This document shows, one piece after another, positions 1-8,467 of a stretch of DNA of 64,000 nt. A program made the position numbers and the translations under genes. This stretch comes from Pseudomonas sp. Gutcm_11s (GTDB lineage Bacteria; Pseudomonadota; Gammaproteobacteria; Pseudomonadales; Pseudomonadaceae). The stretch spans positions 583,719 through 647,718 of the forward strand of contig NZ_JAQSUW010000017.1 of the NCBI RefSeq assembly GCF_028649395.1, written 5' to 3'. How positions within the stretch are numbered: position 1 is the first letter of the stretch; each line of letters starts with the position of its first letter. Under the pieces are notes generated by a model, which had not been told where the DNA came from, searched no databases, and worked only from the letters and a program-made list of their open reading frames with translations.

Positions 1-127
1 GGCCGCGAAGCCATCACCACCTCGTTCTCCACCTTCGAGATCTGGTTCTGCGTGGCCGGCCTGTACCTGGTGATCAACCTGCCGCTGTCGCAGATCGCCA
101 ACCGACTGGAGCGGAGGCTCGGCAAAA

Positions 128-135
<8 letters not shown>
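1..135 (+). CDS. Amino-acid ABC transporter permease, C-terminal end (partial)
   Basis: The window opens inside a reading frame that encodes about 44 residues and stops with TGA at 133-135. The visible tail has a hydrophobic stretch (FCVAGLYLVINLPLSQ) followed by a basic end (NRLERRLGK), as in the last membrane helix of His/Glu/Gln-type inner-membrane permeases. Its stop overlaps the GTG start of the ATPase gene by 8 bases, so the two are translationally coupled. The rest of the gene, and probably the binding-protein gene, lie to the left of the window. The call rests mainly on this short tail plus the neighbour. Confidence 0.75.
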
Positions 136-862
<727 letters not shown>

Positions 863-866
863 CGAC

Positions 867-897
867 AAACCGCCACGTATGTGGCGGTTTTTCTTTT
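867..897 (+). terminator. Intrinsic terminator after the ABC transporter
   Basis: A perfect 10-bp stem (aaaccgccac / gtggcggttt) with a 4-base loop gtat is followed by a T-rich run. It lies 4 bases after the ATPase stop codon and should end the transporter transcript. Confidence 0.9.
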
Positions 898-917
898 ACC
901 TGCTGGGGCTGACAGGC

Positions 918-1340
918 TCAGTGCAGTGGCCTGGCTGGCTGTAGCTCGTTTTCCGCCAGCCAGTCCTGCGCCAGTTCGCGCAGGCGTTCGGCCTCGAAGC
1001 CCTGCCAGGCCTGCAGCAGCGCCGGGTACTGCATCAGCGCATGGATGAAGGTGCGCGCCGGGCGGCGGCCCTCCAGGGCTTGTTCCAGTTCGCCGTAGGC
1101 ATGCGGGTGGATGACCTCGGCGAGGAACTCGCGCATCAGCTCCAGGCCGCCCTGTTGGTCCAGCGGCTCGACTAGCAGGAAGCGCTCCGGCTCGCTGCGC
1201 AGCAGGGTTTCCAGTTCGGGGTCGGCGTCTTCTTCGGGGATCAGCAGCACCTTGCCGCTGAGCAGGTCGAGGTAGTGATCGAGGCCCTCGGTGTTGAGGG
1301 CGCAGGCCAGTTGGTCCAGGTCGATGGTCAGTGGGCGCAT
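918..1340 (-). CDS. UPF0158 family protein
   Basis: A 140-residue acidic, soluble protein without signal peptide or membrane segment. It resembles the UPF0158 family: an N-terminal region with an IPEEDAD segment, then an FL-E-hydrophobic pattern, and a helical C-terminus (FEAERLRELAQDWLAENEL). No catalytic motif is recognised and the function of the family is unknown to me. It stands alone between the ABC transporter terminator and the repeat-bearing region, and is transcribed toward the transporter. Confidence 0.75.
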   Translation of the reverse strand: MRPLTIDLDQLACALNTEGLDHYLDLLSGKVLLIPEEDADPELETLLRSEPERFLLVEPLDQQGGLELMREFLAEVIHPHAYGELEQALEGRRPARTFIHALMQYPALLQAWQGFEAERLRELAQDWLAENELQPARPLH

Positions 1341-1416
1341 GATCGGCTTCTCGACGGCTGAGGATGCCGTCAGCCTAAGCTGACCGATGTTTCAGAACAA
1401 CGGCTTTCAGAGCCTG

Positions 1417-1557
1417 CCTACGATCTCACGAGCTAGAGCCATGCAAGGCAAAAACAGGCGAGGAAGCGGAGTTTACGAGTGGTAAATGAGCATTCCGAGA
1501 CGCCGCGTCCCGGCCTGTTTTTAACGCAGCAGGGCCGACGCGCAGCAGATCGTAGCC
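1417..1557. repeat. Palindromic intergenic repeat, copy 1
   Basis: A nested palindrome fills the gap between the UPF0158 gene and rsmE. Outer arms ctacgatct (1418-1426) and agatcgtag (1547-1555); middle arms aaaaacaggc (1450-1459) and gcctgttttt (1513-1522). Inside is a 39-base core at 1460-1498, which holds a further small palindrome, tttac...gtaaa (1472-1486). The core is nearly identical (37 of 39 bases), in opposite orientation, to the core of the element at 43.2 kb. It could be a REP/MITE-like repeat or a structured RNA; no coding potential is visible. Confidence 0.85.
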
Positions 1558-1563
1558 AGGTTC

Positions 1564-2271
1564 TCAGAACAGGCGGGCGAGCAGCGCTGTGACCGCCGTT
1601 TCCACGCGCAGGATGCGCTCACCCAGCTGCACCGGCGCAAGACCGGCCTCGCCCAGCTTTTCCACTTCGTAGGGAATCCAGCCGCCTTCCGGGCCGATGG
1701 CCAGGGTCACCGCTTCGCTGAGGGCGCGTGGGCAGGCGGGGTAGTCGCCGGGGTGGCCGACCAGGCCCAGGGTGCCGGCGGCGATGCCCGGCAAGCGGTC
1801 CTCGACGAAGGGCTTGAAGCGCTTCTCGATGATCACTTCGGGCAGCACGGTGTCGCGGGCCTGTTCCAGGCCGAGGACCAGCTGCTCGCGGATGGCATCC
1901 GGTTCGAGGAACGGGGTCTGCCAGAAGCTCTTTTCCACCCGGTAGCTGTTGAGCAGCACCAGGCGCGGCACACCCATGGCGGCCACGGTCTGCAGCACGC
2001 GCTTGAGCATCTTCGGCCGGGGCAGGGCGAGCAGCAGGGTCAGCGGCAGCTTGGCCGGCGGCGGCTGGTCCAGCTCCACCTGCAGCTCGGCGTGTTGCTC
2101 ATCGAGTGCCAGCAGGGTGCCGCGGCCCATCAGGCCGCCGAGGCTGCCGACGCGCAGCTGGTCGCCGGCTTCGGCACGGTGTACCTCGTGCAGATGCTTG
2201 AGGCGCCGGCCTTGCAGCACGGCGCGATCCGGCGCGACGAAGTCGGCCTCTTCGAGCAGCAGCAGGTTCAT
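1564..2271 (-). CDS. rsmE: 16S rRNA (uracil-1498-N3)-methyltransferase RsmE
   Basis: A 235-residue SPOUT-class methyltransferase that methylates U1498 of 16S rRNA in the assembled small subunit using SAM. The N-terminal PUA-like part carries GRRLKHLHEVHRAEAGDQL. The C-terminal knot carries the SAM-binding loop LAIGPEGGW near residues 190-198 and the family end LGERILRVETAVTALL. The frame stays open upstream of the start, but the ATG at 2271 fits the family N-terminus and overlaps the tatC stop by 4 bases (ATGA), suggesting translational coupling. It is the last gene of the ubi-his-tat operon. Confidence 0.95.
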   Translation of the reverse strand: MNLLLLEEADFVAPDRAVLQGRRLKHLHEVHRAEAGDQLRVGSLGGLMGRGTLLALDEQHAELQVELDQPPPAKLPLTLLLALPRPKMLKRVLQTVAAMGVPRLVLLNSYRVEKSFWQTPFLEPDAIREQLVLGLEQARDTVLPEVIIEKRFKPFVEDRLPGIAAGTLGLVGHPGDYPACPRALSEAVTLAIGPEGGWIPYEVEKLGEAGLAPVQLGERILRVETAVTALLARLF

Positions 2272-3044
2272 TGCAGCGGTGCGGGCGGCTGGTCGTCGCT
2301 CGGATCTTCCGGCTCGTGCTCGCTGCGCTTGCGCACCAGGCCGCCGAAGAACAGGCCGACCTCGAACAGCAGCCACATCGGCACGGCCAGCAGGGTCTGC
2401 GAAAAGATGTCCGGCGGGGTGAGGATCATGCCGACCACGAAGCAGCCGACGATCACGTAGGGGCGGCTCTTCTTCAGCGTCTCCAGGTCGATGATGCCGA
2501 CCCACAGCACCAGGAAGGTGGCGACCGGGATCTCGAAGGCCACGCCGAAGGCGAAGAACAGGGTGAGGACGAAGTCCAGGTACTCGTTGATGTCCGTCAT
2601 CATCGCCACCCCTTCCGGGGTCACGCTGGCGAAGAAGTGGAACATCAGCGGGAACACCAGGTAGTAGGCGAAGGCCATGCCGCCGTAGAACAGGAAGATG
2701 CTGGAAATCAGCAGCGGCATGGCGACGCGTTTCTCGTGCTTGTACAGCCCTGGGGCGATGAAGCCCCACACCTGGTGCAGGATGATCGGCACGGCGAGGA
2801 ACAGCGAACACCACGCGGTCAGCTTGAACGGGGTGAGGAAGGGCGAGGCGACGCCGGTGGCGATCATCGTCGCGCCTTCCGGCAGGTAGGCGCGCAGCGG
2901 CGCCGAGACGAAGGTGTAGATGTCCTGGGCGAAGTAGAACAGCCCGGCGAACACGATGAAGATGGCCACCACGCAGCGCAGCAGGCGCGAGCGCAGCTCG
3001 GTGAGGTGCGCCACCAGGGGCATTTCGCTGTTCTGCTCGGTCAT
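2268..3044 (-). CDS. tatC: Sec-independent protein translocase subunit TatC
   Basis: A 258-residue polytopic inner-membrane protein with six hydrophobic helices. With TatB it forms the receptor for folded proteins bearing twin-arginine signals. The N-terminal segment MPLVAHLTELRSRLLRC contains the conserved HL-ELR-R motif, and VTPEGVAMMTDINEYLDFVL matches the conserved region before the fourth helix. A charged C-terminal tail (RKRSEHEPEDPSDD) is cytoplasmic. It overlaps tatB by 4 bases upstream and rsmE by 4 bases downstream. Confidence 0.97.
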   Translation of the reverse strand: MTEQNSEMPLVAHLTELRSRLLRCVVAIFIVFAGLFYFAQDIYTFVSAPLRAYLPEGATMIATGVASPFLTPFKLTAWCSLFLAVPIILHQVWGFIAPGLYKHEKRVAMPLLISSIFLFYGGMAFAYYLVFPLMFHFFASVTPEGVAMMTDINEYLDFVLTLFFAFGVAFEIPVATFLVLWVGIIDLETLKKSRPYVIVGCFVVGMILTPPDIFSQTLLAVPMWLLFEVGLFFGGLVRKRSEHEPEDPSDDQPPAPLQ

Positions 3045-3418
3045 GGCTGGCGCGGCGGCTCCAGATTGTCTGGGGAAGGGGCCGGGGGCGTGGCTTCGGC
3101 GGCGGGGGCTGGGGCAGTGGGCGCCACAGGCGTCTCGCTGGCTGGTGCCGGCGTTTCGGTCGTGGTCGCAGCCGGCGGCTGGATCGACTGCTTCAACTCG
3201 CGCTCCAGCTGCAGGATCTGCTCGTTGTGCAGCTGCCGGCGAATCTCGTCGGCGCCCATTTCACGCTCCACTTCGGCCTTGATCGCGCTGAAGCTGCGCT
3301 TCAGCCGGCCGATCCACAGGCCGGCGGTGCGAGCCGCACCCGGCAGGCGCTCCGGACCGAAAACGATAAGCGCCACCAGCCCGACCAGCAGCAGCTCGGA
3401 GAAGCCGATATCGAACAC
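3041..3418 (-). CDS. tatB: Sec-independent protein translocase subunit TatB
   Basis: A 125-residue single-pass membrane protein. The N-terminal MFDIGFSELLLVGLVALIVFGPERLP gives the TatB pattern of an early glutamate, one transmembrane helix and the FGPERLP hinge, followed by an amphipathic helix. A low-complexity tail rich in Pro, Ala and Thr (residues about 75-125) is usual in Pseudomonas TatB. It partners with TatC in binding twin-arginine substrates. Three bases separate it from tatA. Confidence 0.96.
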   Translation of the reverse strand: MFDIGFSELLLVGLVALIVFGPERLPGAARTAGLWIGRLKRSFSAIKAEVEREMGADEIRRQLHNEQILQLERELKQSIQPPAATTTETPAPASETPVAPTAPAPAAEATPPAPSPDNLEPPRQP

Positions 3419-3421
3419 GTC

Positions 3422-3688
3422 TTAGTCCTTGCGCGCCGGCTCTTCGACTCGCTGAGCCTGGGCGTCGATGGTCTGCGGCTTGTGCTGCACGTCGGCGCTG
3501 GCGGTGGGTTGTGCCGGTGCCTGCGGCTGCGCTTCGGCGGGCTTGTCCTCGTCGGTGTTCATCGCCTTGCGGAAGCCCTTGATGGTCTCGCCCAGGTCGG
3601 AACCGAGGTTCTTCAGGCGCTTGGTGCCGAACACCAGCACCACGACGATCAGGATGACGACCCAGTGTTTCCAGTCAAAGATACCCAT
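3422..3688 (-). CDS. tatA: Sec-independent protein translocase subunit TatA
   Basis: An 88-residue protein with one N-terminal transmembrane helix (HWVVILIVVVLVFG), the hinge FGTKRLKNLG, and the amphipathic helix with DLGETIKGFRKAM. TatA multimers form the transient pore of the Tat system. The acidic, Gln/Ala-rich C-terminus is poorly conserved in the family. FGTKRLKNLGSDLG distinguishes it from TatB (FGPERLP). It follows hisE by 22 bases in the same operon, so Tat export is cotranscribed with late histidine and ubiquinone genes. Confidence 0.97.
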   Translation of the reverse strand: MGIFDWKHWVVILIVVVLVFGTKRLKNLGSDLGETIKGFRKAMNTDEDKPAEAQPQAPAQPTASADVQHKPQTIDAQAQRVEEPARKD

Positions 3689-3710
3689 GCAAGTAGTCCT
3701 CGTTATGAAT

Positions 3711-4043
3711 TCAGGAAGTGGGGCGCGCCGCTTTCTCGTCGTGCCCGGAAAGTCCGAAACGGCGGTCCAGCTCGTCCAGCACGGCCTGCGGGTGCTGGCC
3801 GAGGGCGGCGAGCATGACCAGGCTGTGGAACCAGAGGTCCGCGGTCTCGTAGATCAGGTCGCTGCAGTCGCCGCTGGCGGCTGCGTCCTTGGCCGCCAGA
3901 ATGGTCTCGACCGACTCCTCGCCGACCTTCTCCAGGATCTTGTTCAGACCCTTGTGATACAGGCTGGCCACGTAGGAGCTGTCCGGCGCCGCGCCCTTGC
4001 GCGCCTCCAGCACTTCGGCCAGGCGGGTGAGGGTGTCACTCAT
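3711..4043 (-). CDS. hisE: Phosphoribosyl-ATP pyrophosphatase HisE
   Basis: A 110-residue all-alpha MazG-like enzyme that hydrolyses phosphoribosyl-ATP to phosphoribosyl-AMP and pyrophosphate, the second step of histidine synthesis. The metal-binding residues lie in KVGEESVETILAAKD and ETADLWFHSLVML. It is a stand-alone protein rather than the HisIE fusion of enterobacteria. It overlaps the end of hisI by 8 bases. Confidence 0.96.
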   Translation of the reverse strand: MSDTLTRLAEVLEARKGAAPDSSYVASLYHKGLNKILEKVGEESVETILAAKDAAASGDCSDLIYETADLWFHSLVMLAALGQHPQAVLDELDRRFGLSGHDEKAARPTS

Positions 4044-4434
4044 GCTTGTGCCCCTGGTAGATGGCGTGCGGGTCTTTCAGGATCGGGTCGACGGTCTGCC
4101 AGGCGCCGTTCTCGAAGACCCGATAGAAGCAGCTTTCGCGGCCGGTGTGGCAGGCGATGCCGCCGAGCTGTTCGACCAGCAGGATGATCACGTCGGCGTC
4201 GCAGTCCAGGCGCAGCTCGTGGAGCTTCTGCACATGCCCGGATTCCTCGCCCTTGCGCCACAGCTTGCCACGCGAACGTGACCAGTAGATGGCGCGCTGC
4301 TCGGCGGCGGTGAGGGCCAGGGATTCGCGGTTCATCCAGGCCATCATCAGTACGCGCCCGGTCTTGTGATCCTGGGCGATGGCCGGGACCAGGCCATCCT
4401 CGTTCCAGCTAATTTCGTCGAGCCAATCAGTCAT
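4036..4434 (-). CDS. hisI: Phosphoribosyl-AMP cyclohydrolase HisI
   Basis: A 132-residue zinc enzyme that opens the adenine ring of phosphoribosyl-AMP, the third step of histidine synthesis. Visible family signatures are the acidic Mg-binding region DCDADVI and the zinc cysteines in GIACHTGRESCFYR, plus YWSRSRGKLWRKGEESGH. The ATG at 4434 has a GGAG six bases upstream (plus-strand ctcc, 4441-4444). A short hairpin (4443-4459) precedes the start. It overlaps hisE and follows ubiB by 81 bases. Confidence 0.96.
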   Translation of the reverse strand: MTDWLDEISWNEDGLVPAIAQDHKTGRVLMMAWMNRESLALTAAEQRAIYWSRSRGKLWRKGEESGHVQKLHELRLDCDADVIILLVEQLGGIACHTGRESCFYRVFENGAWQTVDPILKDPHAIYQGHKHE

Positions 4435-4515
4435 TCGGGGCTCCGCCCATGGAGGGCGGCCTTGTGGTGAGTCGGTTAACTATCCGGTTAGTGTGCCAGC
4501 CGCGGCCTGCACTGG

Positions 4516-6105
4516 CTATCGGCGCAGGATCAACGCGAGGCCGGCGCCCAGGCTGAGCCAGGCGGCCCAGGCCGCCGGGGCCAGTGCCAGGCCCTGGCTG
4601 ACGCCGCCAGCCACCAGCGCCGCACCGAGCAGGCGCAGCGACCAGCCTCGATGCACGGGTGTCTCCACGCTGGGCGCTGGGCGCTGCTGGTTGAGCTTCT
4701 CCAGGGTGTCGCGGGCCATCTGCGACAGGTGCGGTACCTGCTCGGCCTGCTGCTGCAGGTTGCGCAGCAGGTGCATGGGGCTGACGCGCTCGCGCATCCA
4801 ACGCTCGAGGAACGGCTGGGCGGTGCTCCACAGATCCAGGTCCGGATACAGCTGGCGGCCCAGGCCCTCGATGTTGAGCAGGGTCTTCTGCAGCAGTACC
4901 AGCTGCGGCTGCACTTCCATGTTGAAGCGGCGCGCGGTCTGGAACAGGCGCAGGAGAACCTGGCCGAAGGAGATGTCCTTCAGCGGCTTCTCGAAGATCG
5001 GCTCGCACACGGTGCGGATGGCCGCCTCGAAGTCGTTGACCCGGGTCTCGGCCGGCACCCAGCCGGAGTCGATGTGCAGCTGGGCCACGCGGCGGTAGTC
5101 GCGCTTGAAGAAGGCGATCAGGTTGCGCGCCAGGTAGTCCTGGTCTTCGTCGGTGAGGCTGCCGACGATGCCGCAGTCGATGGCGATGTACTGCGGGCTC
5201 CACGGCGTGCGGGTGGCGACGAAAATGTTGCCGGGGTGCATGTCGGCGTGGAAGAAGCTGTCGCGGAATACCTGGGTGAAGAAGATTTCCACGCCGCGTT
5301 CGGCCAGCAGTTTCATGTTGGTGCGCTGGTCGGCGAGCACCGCCATGTCGGTCACCGGCACGCCGTAGATGCGCTCCATCACCATCACCTTGGGCCGGCA
5401 CCAGTCCCAGTACACCTGCGGCACGTAAAGCAGCGGCGAGTCCTGGAAGTTGCGCCGCAGCTGGCTGGCGTTGGCCGCCTCGCGCAGCAGGTCGAGCTCG
5501 TCGTAGATGGTTTTCTCGTAGTCCGACACCACTTCGATCGGGCGCAGGCGGCGGGCATCGGCCGAAGCCTTCTCGGCGATGCGCGCGGCGAGGAACAGCC
5601 AGGCCAGGTCGGAACGGATGATCGGCCGCAGGTTGGGGCGGATCACTTTGACCACCACTTCCTCGCCGCTCTTCAGCTGCGCGGCGTGCACCTGCGCGAT
5701 GGAGGCGGAGGCCAGCGGGGCCACGTCGAAGCGAGCGAACACCTCGCCGACCTTGGCGCCGAGCTGCTGCTCGATGCGCTCCACGGCGTGCTCCGGATCG
5801 AACGGCGGCACCTGGTCCTGCAGGCGTGCCAGTTCGTCGGCGATGTCTGGTGGCAGCAGGTCGCGGCGGGTGGAGAGCAGCTGGCCGAACTTGATGAAGA
5901 TCGGACCGAGGTCTTCCAGCGCCAGGCGCAGGGCCTCGCCGCGGCTCAGTTCGAGCTGGCGTCGCGGCAGCCAGCGCCAGGGCAGGGCGAAGCGCAGGGC
6001 GCGCATCCAGGTGGGCAGCGGCAGGTTCAGCAGCAGGTCGTCCAGGCGGTAGCGGATGACCACGCGCAGGATGCGCAGCAGGCGGCGGGTGGCGAGCAGG
6101 CTCAT
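4516..6105 (-). CDS. ubiB: Ubiquinone biosynthesis regulatory ATPase/kinase-like protein UbiB
   Basis: A 529-residue protein of the ABC1/ADCK/UbiB family, required for ubiquinone formation. Visible motifs: the KxGQ motif in IFIKFGQLLSTRRDLLPPDIADEL, the A-rich loop PLASASIAQVHAAQL, the lysine in EEVVVKVIRP, and the ADMHPGNIFV catalytic loop followed by IDCGIVG. Two hydrophobic segments near the C-terminus (ALVAGGVSQGLALAPAAWAAW...) anchor it in the membrane. Its start overlaps the ubiJ stop by 4 bases. Confidence 0.96.
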   Translation of the reverse strand: MSLLATRRLLRILRVVIRYRLDDLLLNLPLPTWMRALRFALPWRWLPRRQLELSRGEALRLALEDLGPIFIKFGQLLSTRRDLLPPDIADELARLQDQVPPFDPEHAVERIEQQLGAKVGEVFARFDVAPLASASIAQVHAAQLKSGEEVVVKVIRPNLRPIIRSDLAWLFLAARIAEKASADARRLRPIEVVSDYEKTIYDELDLLREAANASQLRRNFQDSPLLYVPQVYWDWCRPKVMVMERIYGVPVTDMAVLADQRTNMKLLAERGVEIFFTQVFRDSFFHADMHPGNIFVATRTPWSPQYIAIDCGIVGSLTDEDQDYLARNLIAFFKRDYRRVAQLHIDSGWVPAETRVNDFEAAIRTVCEPIFEKPLKDISFGQVLLRLFQTARRFNMEVQPQLVLLQKTLLNIEGLGRQLYPDLDLWSTAQPFLERWMRERVSPMHLLRNLQQQAEQVPHLSQMARDTLEKLNQQRPAPSVETPVHRGWSLRLLGAALVAGGVSQGLALAPAAWAAWLSLGAGLALILRR

Positions 6106-6716
6106 GGGGTCTTGTTCAGGTTCCGGGCAAGGTGGTCGATGCGCGCGTCGAGGCGATCGAGGGCCAGCTTGAGGTCGTCCAGTTCGTCGAAGCGGGCCTG
6201 GGCTTCGCGCTCGCCGACCAGGCTGCGCGACTCCTCGGCCAGGTAGTCGGCCAGGGTTTGGCGCAGGCTGTCGAGGCTGTCGCCAGCCCAGTTCACGCGG
6301 CTGCGCAGGTGGCCGGCGAGCAGCTGGCTGCCGACCGGGCCGAGCCAGCGCGACAGTTCGTATTCCCAGTCGAGCTCCAGGTCCTGGAGGATGCCGGCCA
6401 GTTCCAGCAGCACGGCGCTGTCACCACTCAGGGTGACCTCCGGGCGATGCAGGATGGCGGTCTTGTCCTTGGCCAGGGCCAGGCGCAGCAGGCTGCTGGC
6501 GGGTGCGCTGAGCACGCAGTCGGCACCTTCCCAGTGGCTGGCCAGTTGCAGGCCGTCGGCGCCAGGGAGGATGAACAGCTTGAGTGCCGGGCTCTGGCAG
6601 TCGACTTCGATCAGCTTGCCTTCCAGCCGGGCGAGGCGAGGCAGCGCGGTGCTGTCCATCTGCAGCACGCGGTTGAGGCCGAGCTCGACGCCGGCCAGCA
6701 GACCGGTGAGCAGCAT
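6102..6716 (-). CDS. ubiJ: Ubiquinone biosynthesis accessory factor UbiJ
   Basis: A 204-residue protein with an N-terminal SCP2-like lipid-binding region and a C-terminal helical segment (RFDELDDLKLALDRLDARIDHLARNL). UbiJ with UbiK scaffolds the soluble Ubi complex and binds the isoprenoid tail. The frame is open further upstream, but the ATG at 6716 gives the family N-terminus MLLTGLLAGVELGLNR and overlaps the ubiE stop by one base (TGATG), matching the ubiE-ubiJ-ubiB order. Confidence 0.93.
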   Translation of the reverse strand: MLLTGLLAGVELGLNRVLQMDSTALPRLARLEGKLIEVDCQSPALKLFILPGADGLQLASHWEGADCVLSAPASSLLRLALAKDKTAILHRPEVTLSGDSAVLLELAGILQDLELDWEYELSRWLGPVGSQLLAGHLRSRVNWAGDSLDSLRQTLADYLAEESRSLVGEREAQARFDELDDLKLALDRLDARIDHLARNLNKTP

Positions 6717-7486
6717 CAGGGCTTGATACCGCGGTGCAGGGCGACGATGCCGCCGGTCATGTTGTGGTAGGTGACGCGCTCGAAGCCGGCCTCGACCATC
6801 ATGGCCTTGAGGGTTTCCTGATCCGGGTGCATGCGGATCGACTCGGCCAGGTAGCGGTAGCTCTCGGAATCGTTGGTGATCAGCTTGCCGGCCAGCGGCA
6901 TGAAGCTGAACGAGTAGGTGTCGTAGGCTTTGGCCAGCAGCGGGTTGCCGGGCTTGGAGAACTCCAGCACCAGCAGGCGGCCGCCCGGCTTGAGCACGCG
7001 CAGCATGGAACGCAGGGCGTTTTCCTTGCGCGTCACGTTGCGCAGACCGAAGGCGATGGTGACCACGTCGAAATGGTTGTCCGGGAAGGGCAGCGCCTCG
7101 GCGTCGGCCTGCACGAACTGCACGTTGCCGGCCACACCCTTGTCCAGCAGACGATCGCGACCGACCTTGAGCATGGAGTCGTTGATGTCGGCCAGCACCA
7201 CCTCGCCGGTCGGACCGACCAGGCTGGAGAACTTTCGGGTGAGGTCGCCAGTGCCACCGGCGATGTCCAGCACGCGGTTGCCCGGACGCACGCCGGACAG
7301 CTCGATGGTGAAGCGCTTCCACAGGCGGTGCAGGCCGCCGGAGAGCACGTCGTTCATCAGGTCGTACTTGGCCGCCACCGAGTGGAAGACTTCGGCGACC
7401 TTCTCCGCCTTCTGGCTCTCAGGCACATCCTGGAAGCCGAAGTGGGTGGTCTTGTCCTGCTCTGCGGCCTTGCGCGGGTCGTTCAT
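6716..7486 (-). CDS. ubiE: Ubiquinone/menaquinone C-methyltransferase UbiE
   Basis: A 256-residue SAM-dependent class I methyltransferase that C-methylates the benzoquinol ring. The SAM motif is VLDIAGGTGDLT (about residues 72-83), followed by ADINDSMLKVGR, QADAEALPFPDNHFD and IAFGLRNVTRKENAL, the standard UbiE signatures. The first gene of the ubi-his-tat operon; its start faces a divergent gene for a PHA-system protein 115 bases away. Confidence 0.97.
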   Translation of the reverse strand: MNDPRKAAEQDKTTHFGFQDVPESQKAEKVAEVFHSVAAKYDLMNDVLSGGLHRLWKRFTIELSGVRPGNRVLDIAGGTGDLTRKFSSLVGPTGEVVLADINDSMLKVGRDRLLDKGVAGNVQFVQADAEALPFPDNHFDVVTIAFGLRNVTRKENALRSMLRVLKPGGRLLVLEFSKPGNPLLAKAYDTYSFSFMPLAGKLITNDSESYRYLAESIRMHPDQETLKAMMVEAGFERVTYHNMTGGIVALHRGIKP

Positions 7487-7538
7487 GTCGCGGTCACCTG
7501 AATCGAAGTGGCGGCCATTCTAAACCCGCAGCCTGCCT

Positions 7539-7569
7539 TTGTCTTGGCGCCGGGTGGAGCTGTTATAGT
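7539..7569 (+). promoter_or_regulatory. Possible sigma-70 promoter for the PHA-system gene
   Basis: TTGTCT (7539-7544) and TATAGT (7564-7569) are separated by 19 bases, a wide but usable spacing, about 33 bases before the ATG at 7602. The TATAGT box is good; the -35 assignment is weak. Confidence 0.4.
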
Positions 7570-7601
7570 CGGGCGACATCAGGTCGCAGCCGGAGTCAGG
7601 C

Positions 7602-7880
7602 ATGAGTCGTATCACCGTCGAACGTTCCCATTCCCTTGGCCTCGCCGTCGCCCGCGAGAAGGCCGAGGCACTGGCCCAGCGCCTGGCCAGCGAGTACGAC
7701 GTGAAGTACCGCTGGAGCGGCGACACCCTGGAGTTCAAGCGCAGTGGCGCCGACGGCAGCATCGCCGTGGCCGACGACAGCGTGCGTGTCGAACTCAAGC
7801 TCGGTCTGCTGCTGTCCGCCCTCGGTGGCACCATCAAGCGCGAAATCGAGGAGACCCTCGACAAGCACCTCAAGGCCTGA
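7602..7880 (+). CDS. Polyhydroxyalkanoic acid system family protein
   Basis: A 92-residue protein of the PHA_gran_rgn type: N-terminal MSRITVERSHSLGLAVAREKAEALAQRLA, a middle beta segment (VKYRWSGDTLEFKRSGADGSI) and a C-terminal helix (IKREIEETLDKHLKA). The family is found beside PHA granule genes; its biochemical role is unclear. It is divergent from ubiE and sits 123 bases before phaI. Confidence 0.85.
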   Translation: MSRITVERSHSLGLAVAREKAEALAQRLASEYDVKYRWSGDTLEFKRSGADGSIAVADDSVRVELKLGLLLSALGGTIKREIEETLDKHLKA

Positions 7881-8003
7881 GCCGGGGCGAGGTGCGACAA
7901 GGTGTCCGCCGCCCTAGTATGTGGTTTCTAATTTTTCTCACTACCTTGCACTCAAGTCCTGGCAAAGGATGACCAGTCCATCACTTTGAATGCGAGGTGC
8001 ACC

Positions 8004-8453
8004 ATGGCCACTAAAGTCGCCGCCAAGAAGAAAGCCGTAGTCGCGAAAATCGAAGACAAAGCCACCGTCCTCACCGATGTCAAAGCCTATGCCCGTCGGG
8101 TCTGGCTGGCAGGCCTGGGTGCCTACGCCAAGGCCGGCGCCGAAGGCGTCGATTACTTCAAGGAGCTGGTCAAGGCCGGCGAAGGCGTCGAGAAGCAGGG
8201 CAAGAAGCTGGTGAACGAGCAGGTCGAGGCCGCCAACAGCCAGATCGAGACTCAAATCAAGAGCGTCAAAACTGGCGTTTCCGAAGTCAAAGGCAAGGTC
8301 GAGGTGCAGTTCGACAAGATCGAGAAGGCCTTCGACAACCGCGTGGCCAGCGCTCTGAATCGCCTTGGTATTCCCTCCAAGCAAGATGTTGAGGCACTCT
8401 CTGCTAAGCTGGACGAGTTGAATGCTTTGCTTGAGCGTGTGGCGCGTACCTAA
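8004..8453 (+). CDS. phaI: PHA granule-associated protein PhaI (phasin)
   Basis: A 149-residue phasin of the PhaI/PhaF family that coats medium-chain-length PHA granules. A short basic N-terminus (MATKVAAKKKAVVAK) precedes the granule-binding region with RRVWLAGLGAYAKAGAEG, and a long helical, heptad-rich segment runs to KLDELNALLERV. An in-frame ATG lies 18 bases upstream, but GAGGTG at 7993-7998 is correctly placed for 8004. The first gene of a phaI-phaF operon convergent with the phaC1ZC2D operon. Confidence 0.93.
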   Translation: MATKVAAKKKAVVAKIEDKATVLTDVKAYARRVWLAGLGAYAKAGAEGVDYFKELVKAGEGVEKQGKKLVNEQVEAANSQIETQIKSVKTGVSEVKGKVEVQFDKIEKAFDNRVASALNRLGIPSKQDVEALSAKLDELNALLERVART

Positions 8454-8467
8454 CTAAGGAGAGCAGG

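Noticed and set aside
7881..8003. Possible sigma-54 site before phaI (ttgcactcaagtcctggcaaagg)
   Set aside because: Neither strand gives the GG-N10-GC spacing with acceptable flanks.
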